From Acetatifactor sp. (GTDB taxonomy: Bacteria; Bacillota; Clostridia; Lachnospirales; Lachnospiraceae): a DNA stretch of 43,996 bases. The stretch is taken from the NCBI GenBank assembly GCA_018385425.1, contig JAHBAA010000047.1, forward strand, positions 1-43,996, written 5' to 3'. The first letter of the stretch is position 1; the number at the start of each line of letters is the position of its first letter. The position numbers and the translations under genes are program-made. Below are positions 1-9,000 of this stretch, piece after piece. A model generated the notes under the pieces. The model did no database searches. It was not told where the DNA came from and saw only the letters and a list, made by a program, of their open reading frames with translations.

Positions 1-1
1 T

Positions 2-109
2 GTCATTCCCAATCCCAGGGGCGGCACAGTGATGCTGGGGGTGGCGGGAATCCTGCACTGTCTGATTTTCGGGAGAAAACTGAAGCAATATCCGTATCGG
101 GACGAGTGA
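2..109 (+). CDS. 3' end of a truncated CDS (hydrophobic C-terminus ...GGTVMLGVAGILHCLIFGRKLKQYPYRDE*)
   Basis: Open frame from the window edge to TGA at 107-109, followed by a strong terminator at 142-173. Confidence 0.5.
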   Translation, partial: VIPNPRGGTVMLGVAGILHCLIFGRKLKQYPYRDE

Positions 110-141
110 TCCTGCGATCGGATGAGATGTCAAGGAAAAGC

Positions 142-173
142 AAAGGGCTTCCATTGTGGCGGAAGCCCTTTTT
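142..173 (+). terminator. Rho-independent terminator
   Basis: AAAGGGCTTCC (142-152) pairs with GGAAGCCCTTT (161-171), with a T-rich 3' tail. Confidence 0.85.
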
Positions 174-209
174 GTTTGTCCTTTTGTGGGCGGTTCCTGC
201 CGCTGCCAC

Positions 210-238
210 TTGAAAAAAGTGAGCGGAATTGGTATACT
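210..238 (+). promoter_or_regulatory. Sigma-A-like promoter for the AAA+/HD/alarmone synthetase genes
   Basis: TTGAAA - 17 nt - TATACT, upstream of the ATG at 297. Confidence 0.6.
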
Positions 239-296
239 TATGAGTATCTATGTGGTGAAGACAGTCAGCGATATTGGATGAAAGCGGAGGATACCC

Positions 297-2522
297 ATGA
301 GCTATAGTTTGGATGATTTTTTCAATGGTCTGGGAAGTGTTGGCAAGCCCAATTATTCACTGGAGCAGATCGAGGCAGCTAAGAAGAGACAGAAAAAGAA
401 GGGGGGCTCCTTCCTGGAGAATCTGGAGGCTGTGGCGTCTGAAAAAGAGGATGTCGGGAGAAATCCGGCGGAAAAGAAGACTGTGGGGAAGGAGAAGCCT
501 GCAGCAAAAGGAAAGACTTCCGGGCCGGAAACGGCCGGTACTGTATTGTCCGGTATGGAGCAGGATCTGCAGAGAATGCAGGGGGCACTTGATCGGGCGA
601 GGGCAGCCCAGGAGGCGGTGAGCCGCGCATCCACCAGAACGACGGAGGATGTGGCTGCCAGCATCCGGGAGCTGAATGAAAGCATTGCGAGAGATTTCGG
701 CACACTTCCCTCAGGGGATATGACGACGACATCTGCACCGAAGGCCGCTGAGGCACCCGACAAGGAGACTGTGCTGGAGCATTTCCGGGGACTGAATGTT
801 TCTCTGCAGGAGAAGGTATTCGGGCAGGATGATTTCCTGAAGAAGCTGGTGATCGCCTTTAAGCGCCCCTTTGTGTCCGAGAGGGATCACAACGATGCCA
901 TGAACAGCATCTATCTTACCGGTCCTGCCTGCTGTGGGAAGCACTATGCTCTGTCCGTTCTGACGAAAGAGCTTCACAGCCGCGGGATCATCGGCAGTGA
1001 GGAGATCTATTCGATGGATCTGTCGCTGTATCCGGGCGCTGCCGAGGAGAAGATATTCCTGCAGGATCTGTACGCTGCACTGCAGAGCAAGGCTGCAGTG
1101 ATCTTATTTGAAAATCTGGAGAACTGCCACATCTCTCTGCTCGGCAGACTCAGTGATCTGGTGGCCACCGGAGAGTGTAAGCTGTCCGAGCGCTATGTGA
1201 TGCAGAACGGTCAGCTGATCAATGTGGCAAATGCCTTTGCCGGCAATACCATCGGTTCCTTTGAGGCCAAGGGAAAATATCTGGTATTCTTAAGCTCCAA
1301 GCCGGTGGACAAGCTGGCTGCAGTGATGGGAGCACCCTTTGTCAATGCCCTGGGCGATATCTGCGTGGCGGAGAAGCTTTCGGAGGAAGCAATCAGAAAA
1401 ATCGTGTCAGAGGAAGAAAAGAAGCTGACCTTGAAGTGCAGGAAGCAGCTCTCCTACGAGGTGACCCTGGAGGAAAGCTTCCGAGAGTATCTGCTGGGCC
1501 AGACCTCCAGAGGCCGGGGACTTCGCGGGGTGCTGGACAGCTATCTGGATACGGTGAAGGCGCTGACCGAGCTTCGTCTGGAGAGGGACGATCTGTCTAC
1601 CAATGTCTTGACAGTGAAGTGTGTGGAAGGGGCTCCGGTGATCGTGGCCGGAGAGGAAGAAATCTCTATGCTTTCCCTGCTGCCTTCCGGCTACAACGGG
1701 GAACTGGATGCTGTGAAGGCGGAGATGGATTCCATCGTCGGTCTGAAAGAAGTAAAGGAATATATCTACAGTCTGGAGGAGTACTTCGGCGTTCAGAAGC
1801 GCAGACGGGAGGCCGGACTGAAGGCGGGAGAGGTCAACAAGCATATGATCTTTACCGGCAATCCCGGAACCGGAAAGACAACCATCGCCCGTATCGTCAG
1901 CAAATACTTAAAGGCTATCGGCGTGCTTTCCGGCGGTCAGCTGGTGGAGGTCTCCAGAGCGGATCTGGTAGGCCGATACGTTGGACATACAGCGCCCCTG
2001 GTCAATCAGGTGATCAAGTCCGCCATCGGCGGCGTTCTCTTTATCGATGAGGCCTACAGCCTGCACAGAGGCAGGGAGGACAGCTTCGGTCTGGAAGCCA
2101 TCGATACACTGGTAAAGGGAATCGAGGACAATCGCGATGACTTGATCGTCATTCTGGCGGGATATTCCAATGAGATGGAGGAGTTTTTGCAGTCCAACTC
2201 CGGACTGAAGAGCCGTTTTCCCAATATCATCGACTTCCCGGATTATACCGGCGAGGAACTTTTGGCGATTGCCAGGCTGACGGCAAAGGGCAAGGGCTAT
2301 CAGATCGATGAGGCAGCGGAGGCAAAGCTTCTGGCATATTTTGATTTTGTACAGGCTACCCGCGCCAAGGATGCGGGCAACGGACGTCTGGTCCGCAACA
2401 AAGTGGAGGAGGCGATCTTGAATCAGTCCAGAAGACTGGTGGCTGAGCCGGACGCAGATCTCTCCCTGCTGTTGGAGATGGATTTTGAACTGGAAGAGTT
2501 CGGAGAGAGGATGGACGGATGA
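297..2522 (+). CDS. Double AAA+ protein: degenerate ClpB-like AAA domain plus CbbX/SpoVK-like AAA domain
   Basis: C-terminal AAA has intact GNPGTGKT (1857-1880) and VLFIDEAYSL. N-terminal AAA has GPACCGKH (921-944) and ILFENLE in place of Walker A/B consensus. Confidence 0.85.
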   Translation: MSYSLDDFFNGLGSVGKPNYSLEQIEAAKKRQKKKGGSFLENLEAVASEKEDVGRNPAEKKTVGKEKPAAKGKTSGPETAGTVLSGMEQDLQRMQGALDRARAAQEAVSRASTRTTEDVAASIRELNESIARDFGTLPSGDMTTTSAPKAAEAPDKETVLEHFRGLNVSLQEKVFGQDDFLKKLVIAFKRPFVSERDHNDAMNSIYLTGPACCGKHYALSVLTKELHSRGIIGSEEIYSMDLSLYPGAAEEKIFLQDLYAALQSKAAVILFENLENCHISLLGRLSDLVATGECKLSERYVMQNGQLINVANAFAGNTIGSFEAKGKYLVFLSSKPVDKLAAVMGAPFVNALGDICVAEKLSEEAIRKIVSEEEKKLTLKCRKQLSYEVTLEESFREYLLGQTSRGRGLRGVLDSYLDTVKALTELRLERDDLSTNVLTVKCVEGAPVIVAGEEEISMLSLLPSGYNGELDAVKAEMDSIVGLKEVKEYIYSLEEYFGVQKRRREAGLKAGEVNKHMIFTGNPGTGKTTIARIVSKYLKAIGVLSGGQLVEVSRADLVGRYVGHTAPLVNQVIKSAIGGVLFIDEAYSLHRGREDSFGLEAIDTLVKGIEDNRDDLIVILAGYSNEMEEFLQSNSGLKSRFPNIIDFPDYTGEELLAIARLTAKGKGYQIDEAAEAKLLAYFDFVQATRAKDAGNGRLVRNKVEEAILNQSRRLVAEPDADLSLLLEMDFELEEFGERMDG

Positions 2523-3007
2523 GGCTTCAGATCAAAAATCGCAGATCCAGACTTTCTTCTAAAGAGCAGAGCGAATTTTCCGGTCTTCTGGGAGGATGGG
2601 CGGACTCTCCCAAAATTGTGGAGATGAAGAAATTTATCCAGCATGGAAGTGTGGATACTTATGCGCACTGCAAAAAGGTGGCGGAGACCAGTTTTTGGCT
2701 GAGCCGAAGACTCCATATGAAGGTGGATGAGAAAAGCTTGGTTCGGGGAGCTCTGCTGCATGATTTCTATCTGTATGACTGGCATGACGGGAAACCGGAG
2801 AGAAAAAGACATGGCTTTACACACCCGTTGGTTGCTCTGGCCAATGCAGACAGAGAGTTTTCACTGAATGATATCGAGAGGAATATTATCGGCAGTCACA
2901 TGTGGCCGCTGACGCTGCGGCGTGTGCCGCGCTGTAAGGAAGCGGTACTGGTATGCCTGGCGGATAAACAGTGCAGTCTGATCGAGACACTGTTCTGCCG
3001 CAGATGA
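2519..3007 (+). CDS. Small HD-domain phosphohydrolase-like protein
   Basis: HD-type pattern (YAHCKKVAE...LLHDFYLYDWH...); ATGA overlap with the upstream AAA+ gene. Confidence 0.75.
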   Translation: MRLQIKNRRSRLSSKEQSEFSGLLGGWADSPKIVEMKKFIQHGSVDTYAHCKKVAETSFWLSRRLHMKVDEKSLVRGALLHDFYLYDWHDGKPERKRHGFTHPLVALANADREFSLNDIERNIIGSHMWPLTLRRVPRCKEAVLVCLADKQCSLIETLFCRR

Positions 3008-3026
3008 GCCGATAGGGTGCAATACT

Positions 3027-3713
3027 ATGGAGAAAAGAGAACTTTGGATACAGGAAAATGTCAAGGATGAGAAGGTTCGGCAGATGATCTACAAGCTGGA
3101 TGACTGCAGGGAACTGATGGCCTATTACAGCTGTGCGATCATGGAGATCGAGACCAAATTCAAGGTGCTGAACACCCAGTTTGCCATCAGGAAATCCTAC
3201 AATCCCATTGAGACCATCAAGACCCGTTTGAAATCCATGGAAAGTATCGTGGGAAAGCTGCAGCGCAAGCATCTGCCGATGGATGCAGCAACCATCGAGC
3301 GGGAGTTAAACGATATCGCTGGAGTGAGAGTCATCTGTCCGTTTATCTCAGATATTTATATGCTGGCGGATTGTCTGCTGGAGCAGGACGATATCACCTT
3401 TATCCAGAGAAAGGATTATATCAAACACCCGAAGGAGAATGGCTACAGAAGCCTGCACCTGATCGTGGAGATCCCCATTTTCCTGCAGGGGGAGAAGCGG
3501 CCCATGAAGGTGGAGATCCAGTTCCGCACCATCGCAATGGATTTCTGGGCGAGCTTGGAGCACAGGCTGCGCTATAAGAAGGAGCTGGACAGTGAGGTGG
3601 CTTCCCGGATCTCTGCAGAGCTGACGGACTGTGCAGAGAACAGTGCTGCATTGGATCTTCGCATGGAGCAGGTCAAGGATGCCATAGAGGGGGAAAAAGC
3701 ACTGCCCAGGTAA
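3027..3713 (+). CDS. Small alarmone (p)ppGpp synthetase, RelA/SpoT-domain (YjbM/YwaC-like)
   Basis: Motifs IAGVRVICPF, KENGYRSLHLIVEIP, VEIQFRTIAMDFWASLEHRLRYK typical of RelA/SpoT synthetase domains; no HD or TGS domain. Confidence 0.88.
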   Translation: MEKRELWIQENVKDEKVRQMIYKLDDCRELMAYYSCAIMEIETKFKVLNTQFAIRKSYNPIETIKTRLKSMESIVGKLQRKHLPMDAATIERELNDIAGVRVICPFISDIYMLADCLLEQDDITFIQRKDYIKHPKENGYRSLHLIVEIPIFLQGEKRPMKVEIQFRTIAMDFWASLEHRLRYKKELDSEVASRISAELTDCAENSAALDLRMEQVKDAIEGEKALPR

Positions 3714-3758
3714 AGAAGGGAAAACAGCCATGCGGCTGAAAGAAAGGAGAAGCAAAAG

Positions 3759-5042
3759 ATGCAGAACATAGAGTTGATCCGTTCTTCTCTGCTGGCAGGA
3801 GAACTGGATGAAAGACTTCGGGAAGTCTATGTAGACGAAGCAAGGATCGATTACAACAGGGAGAGACTGTTGGGCGCTCTGGACAGATTTCGGGAGCTGT
3901 TTCCCGGGGAAGAGCAGGTGGAGCTGTACAGCGCCCCGGGACGAAGCGAGGTGTGCGGCAATCATACCGATCATCAGAACGGGTGTGTGCTGGCAACCTC
4001 CATCAATTTGGATGCGGTGGCAGTGGTGACGAAAGCAGAGGACGGAATCATTCGGCTCATCTCCGGAGATTTCCCCCTGGAGACCATAGACACAGCCGAT
4101 CTGATGAAACAGGAGGGCGAGCAAGGTACCACTGCAGCTCTGATCAGGGGCGTGGCAGCAGGTCTTACGCAAAGGGGCTATGCGGTCGGTGGTTTTCACG
4201 CTTATGTGACCAGCGATGTGCTGATGGGAGCCGGAATGTCCTCCTCCGCGGCCTTTGAGAGTCTGGTGGGAACCATCCTCTCCGGACTGTACAATGAAGG
4301 CAGGGTTCCTTCCGTAGAGATCGCTCAGATCGGTCAGTATGCGGAGAACGTCTATTTTGGGAAGCCCTGCGGTCTGATGGATCAGATGGCCTGCAGCGTG
4401 GGCGGAATGGTGTTTATCGACTTTGCGGATAAGGCCCATCCGACAGTGCACCCTGTGGCAAGCGATTTTGAGAGTGCCGGGATCAGCCTGTGCATCGTGG
4501 ACACCAAGGGGTCTCACGCGGACCTGACGCCGGATTATGCGGCGGTTCCGGAGGAGATGAACCGGATCGCTGCCGCCTGCGGCAGGGAGCACCTGAGGGA
4601 GGTGCCGGAGGCGGAATTCTATGAGAAGCTTCCCACACTCTGGCAGGAGACTTCCGGCAGATGTGTGCTGCGCGCCATTCACTTCTTTGAGGAGCAGAGG
4701 CGAGTGGCAGCTGCGGTGGAGGCACTTGGGCAGAACGATTATGAAGGATTTCTCAGGGTGATCCGGGCCAGCGGCAATTCTTCCGCGAAGTTTCTGCAGA
4801 ATATCTACAGCCCCAAGGATATTGCAGCACAAAATGTTTCGGTGGCACTGGCTGTCAGCGAGAGCATCCTGAGAGACAGGGGGGTATGCCGTGTGCACGG
4901 CGGCGGATTTGCCGGCACCATCCAGGCATTTGTGAAAAACGAGGCGGTGGCTGAGTACAAGGACAGGATGGAGAAGATTTTCGGCGCAGACAGCTGCCAT
5001 GTCTTGAAGGTACGTCCCCTGGGCGGTATCCGGATGCTGTAG
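3759..5042 (+). CDS. galK: Galactokinase-like GHMP kinase
   Basis: PGRSEVCGNHTDHQNG, LMGAGMSSSAAFE and VHGGGFAGTIQAF match galactokinase/GHMP motifs 1-3. No other gal gene is nearby. Confidence 0.75.
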   Translation: MQNIELIRSSLLAGELDERLREVYVDEARIDYNRERLLGALDRFRELFPGEEQVELYSAPGRSEVCGNHTDHQNGCVLATSINLDAVAVVTKAEDGIIRLISGDFPLETIDTADLMKQEGEQGTTAALIRGVAAGLTQRGYAVGGFHAYVTSDVLMGAGMSSSAAFESLVGTILSGLYNEGRVPSVEIAQIGQYAENVYFGKPCGLMDQMACSVGGMVFIDFADKAHPTVHPVASDFESAGISLCIVDTKGSHADLTPDYAAVPEEMNRIAAACGREHLREVPEAEFYEKLPTLWQETSGRCVLRAIHFFEEQRRVAAAVEALGQNDYEGFLRVIRASGNSSAKFLQNIYSPKDIAAQNVSVALAVSESILRDRGVCRVHGGGFAGTIQAFVKNEAVAEYKDRMEKIFGADSCHVLKVRPLGGIRML

Positions 5043-5106
5043 TTTCGGTGATGGACCGAGCGAGAAAAAGAACAGAGACGAAGAAAAGGGAAAGGTAGAT
5101 AAAACG

Positions 5107-5391
5107 ATGGCAGAGAAGGGTTCCTTTGTGGCAGTGGTAGACGGAAAGGAGATAACATTCGAGGTTCTGGCTACTTTTGACAATGATGAGACGCACAAAA
5201 GCTATATCATCTATACAGATAATTCTACGGATGAGGACGGCAATGTGAATGTGTTCGCTTCTGCCTATGAGAAGGGCACAGAGAATGTGAGCTTACAGGA
5301 CATCGAGACGGAAAGTGAATGGAAGGATGTTGAGGCAGTGCTTGCCAATATCCAGGAACAGCTGGATCAGTACGCCGAGGAAAAAAAGTAA
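5107..5391 (+). CDS. DUF1292 family protein
   Basis: 94-aa acidic protein with the FEVLATFDNDETHKSYIIYTDN pattern of DUF1292. Confidence 0.75.
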   Translation: MAEKGSFVAVVDGKEITFEVLATFDNDETHKSYIIYTDNSTDEDGNVNVFASAYEKGTENVSLQDIETESEWKDVEAVLANIQEQLDQYAEEKK

Positions 5392-5633
5392 GCTCTTTTA
5401 CGGATTAAACTGTCAGTTGATAGACATTTTCAGTTGATGGATGGTATAGTATCAATACTGAGATGCGAGTTCTCCCCACAATCAAAAGAATCAGGGTGCG
5501 CAAGTAGAAAATTTTGGCCACTTTTTGTGTAATTTGCCGAAAAATGTCTTTTCTTTTGTTTGTTCTGGGAATTGGTACTCAGTTGTGGTAGAATAGCAAT
5601 GATAAAGAACAATTAATAAGGAGGGTTTTCATT

Positions 5634-6050
5634 ATGAATATGGCAGCAAAAATCGCAGCAGAGTATTTGCAGGGAGCAGGAGTGAAGATCGACCAGTTCG
5701 GCGATGACATGGAAGTGATTCAGGCCAGATATTCTGCAGACAACGTAGACCGCGTTGAGGTTAGATTGTTCTTTGACGAGGACAATCGCAGTGTGGCAGT
5801 AAGATCCTTCAATATTTGTAAAGTTGCTGAATCTAAGAAGCCTGCAATTTACGAGACTTGTTCCAAGCTGAACGACAAGTTCCGTTGGGTGAAGTTTTAC
5901 GTTGATGAGGACGACAACACTGTTACGGCAGCTATGGATGCTATCATTCAGCTGGATTCCTGCGGTGAGGAGAGCAAGGAGCTGATCCTTCGTACCGTTG
6001 GAATCGTTGACGACGCATACCCTGAATTGATGAAGGCCTTGTGGGCTTAA
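5634..6050 (+). CDS. YbjN-domain (type III secretion chaperone-fold) protein
   Basis: 138-aa protein resembling YbjN-type proteins, 10 nt upstream of the fusion protease gene; SD aaggagg upstream. Confidence 0.55.
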   Translation: MNMAAKIAAEYLQGAGVKIDQFGDDMEVIQARYSADNVDRVEVRLFFDEDNRSVAVRSFNICKVAESKKPAIYETCSKLNDKFRWVKFYVDEDDNTVTAAMDAIIQLDSCGEESKELILRTVGIVDDAYPELMKALWA

Positions 6051-6060
6051 GGAGACGAAA

Positions 6061-9000
6061 ATGCAGGACGAGATTCTTCAAATCGTAAAGAAATTTGCTG
6101 ATGAGAAGGCCGATGGAAAGCAGGTGACAGTGTATCACCTGCTTTCTGGGTATATTAAGCTTCTCACCATGAACACAAATGCACTGAACGTGATGTTCAG
6201 CGAGAACTCCTCCATGGACAAGGTGAAGGAGATGTATAACACCCTGGAGAGCGAGAACATCGATATCCAGCTGATGCGGCAGGCCTTCCCGCTGATTCTG
6301 GTGTATTCCGGAGATGATGCGGAAAAGAATGTCTGTGTGGGGGATACCATCAAGTCCTATGGAGAGAATTCCAATTCCGTAGAGATCTTCAAGGAGATCA
6401 TGAAGCTGAAGCTTCCCGAACTGGAACTGGTCAAGAAAGGCCGTACACTCAACGACACTCTGACCTATGTGGAGCAGAGATCCGAGGAGAGAGCAGCCAA
6501 GGAGAAGGAAGCCAAGGAGGCAAAGAAGGCTGCTGCTGCCAAGGCTGCGGAGGAGGGAGAACAGACCGGGGAACCTCAAACCGAACAGAAGGAGAAGGAG
6601 AATTCCACACCTGAGGCTCCGCAGGAGGACACCGTCAATCGGGAGCAACAGGAGAAAATGGAGGGGCGAAAGGCATTCCAGGATATCATTATGTCCTCCA
6701 AAAAGCTGTACTCCAATCTTCTCAGCAGAGTAAAGGGACAGGATGAGGCGATCCGCACCTTCGTAGAAGGGTATTTCCAGTCAGAGGTATTCCGTGCCAA
6801 GGAACAGCAGAAAAAACCCAGCGCAGTGTTCCTGTTTGCGGGACCGCCCGGAGTGGGTAAGACGTATCTGGCAGAGACAGCCGCCGAATTTCTGGGGCTT
6901 CCTTTTGCCAGATTTGATATGAGTGAATACTGTGACTATAATTCCAACGGTATGTTTGCCGGAGATGAGAAGAAGTACACCGGTGCAAAGCCCGGTGCAG
7001 TTACTTCCTTTGTGGCCGAGCATCCCAGAAGTGTGATCCTCTTCGATGAGATCGAGAAGGCACATGTGAACATTATCTTCCTGTTCCTTCAGATCCTGGA
7101 CGGAGGAATTCTGACGGACAACTATACGACGAAGCAGGTTTCCTTCAAGGATACGATTCTGCTGTTTACCACCAATGTAGGTCGTTCTCTGTATGAGAAG
7201 AAGAATGAGATGAACCTTTCCACTCTGCCCAAATCCGTGGTGCTGGATGCCATCAAGAAGGAAAAGAATGAGAGAGGCGATCTGGCTTTCCCCAGCGCCA
7301 TCTGTTCCAGATTCGCTTCGGGAAATGTGGTAATGTTCAATCACCTGGAGACCTATCATCTGGTGGATATCGTGCAGGAGAGATTCGAGGCCACCGGAAA
7401 GATGGCAAAGGAGATGTACAGCTACAATCTGATGATCGACCCCAGACTTTCCACCATGTTTCTGTTCAATCAGGGCAGCAATCTGGATGCCAGAACCGCT
7501 TCCAGCCAGAGCTCCATCATGATCAAGAATGAACTCTATGAGTTTGCCAGACATGTGGACAAGCCGCAGGAGGTATTTGAGACCGTAGACAGCTTTACCT
7601 TCACCGTGGATATTCCCAAGGAGAAGTGCGAGGTGAGAGATCTGTTCATTAACTCAGAACAGATGGAGGTGCTTTGCTTCGCGGATGCAGGGGAATTCCC
7701 GGTGGCTGAGACGGAAAAATATAAGCTGGATTATGTGCAGGATATTGAGACGGCCAAGGCACGTCTGCAGAAGAAGGAATATTCCTTCGTCCTGACAGAT
7801 CTGATGTATGGCGGTGTAGAAGTAGATCAGAATCTCTTGAGTCTGGATGACTACGGCACACAGGGTATCGCATTCTTCAAGTGGATCCGGGATTGTTTCC
7901 CCTCTATCCCTGTATACATACTGGAACAGAAGGCTATCAGCATGGAGGACAAGGCAACCTTCCTGCAGCGCGGTGCAAGAGGCTTTGTGGCGGCAGAGGA
8001 CAAGCGCACACTGGAGCGGGAACTGGATCGTCTGGCCGACATTGTCTATCTGCAGCACAGAGCGGACGAGCTCTCCAACCGTCATAAGATCCTGTCCTAC
8101 AACACCATGCAGTATGTTTCTGAGGACAAGAAGAGAGCGTTCATCAAATTCTATGATTTTAAGATCAAGAAGGCCGTGACTGCGGATGCACAGGATGTGA
8201 TGATGGCTGAAAACCAACGGCCTACAGAGAGATTCTCGGATGTGTTCGGCGCTGAAAATGCAAAAGAGGAGCTGAGATACTTCGTGGACTATATGAGATC
8301 TCCCAAGAAGTATATCATTGACGGTGTGCGCCAGCCCAAGGGAATCCTGCTCTATGGACCTCCCGGAACCGGTAAGACCATGTTGGCCAAGGCAATGGCC
8401 GGTGAGTCCAATGCTTCCTTCTTCCCTGTGACAGCCACAGGATTTATGGATAAGTATGTGGGCGAAAGCGAGAGAAAGATCCGCGACCTGTTCGCAATGG
8501 CAAAGAACTATGCCCCTGCCATCATCTTCATCGATGAGATCGATGCCATCGGCAAGGAACGTACCGGAAGCAGCAGCACTGCCCATACCGAGTCTATGCT
8601 CAATGCCCTGCTGACCGAGATGGACGGCTTCGAGGTGGACACAAAGAGACCGGTATTCGTGCTGGCAGCTACCAACTTTGATCTGGACGGCACGACCTCC
8701 GGCAAGCAGTCTGCCATTGATCCTGCGCTTCTTCGACGGTTTGACAACCGCATCTATGTGGATCTGCCCAACGAGGAAGAGAGAAAAGCTTATCTGCAAA
8801 ACCGTCTGGAGAAGTATAAGATCACGACAGTCAAGGAAGGCACCATCGACAATATTGCGAAGCGTACCACCGGAGAGAGTCTGGCGATCCTGCAGAATGT
8901 GTTTGAACTGGCAGTGAGAAATGCCAGAAAGAAGGGTGCGTCTGTGACGGATGAAGACCTGCTCAACGCGCTGGAGGAGTATATGTACGGCGAGAAACAC

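Noticed and set aside
1436-2050. 204-aa plus-strand ORF in another frame inside the 741-aa AAA+ gene
   Set aside because: Arg/Gly-rich out-of-frame translation; the main frame carries conserved AAA+ motifs.
3348-5198. 616-aa minus-strand ORF opposite the alarmone synthetase and galactokinase genes
   Set aside because: Antisense shadow ORF across several real genes.
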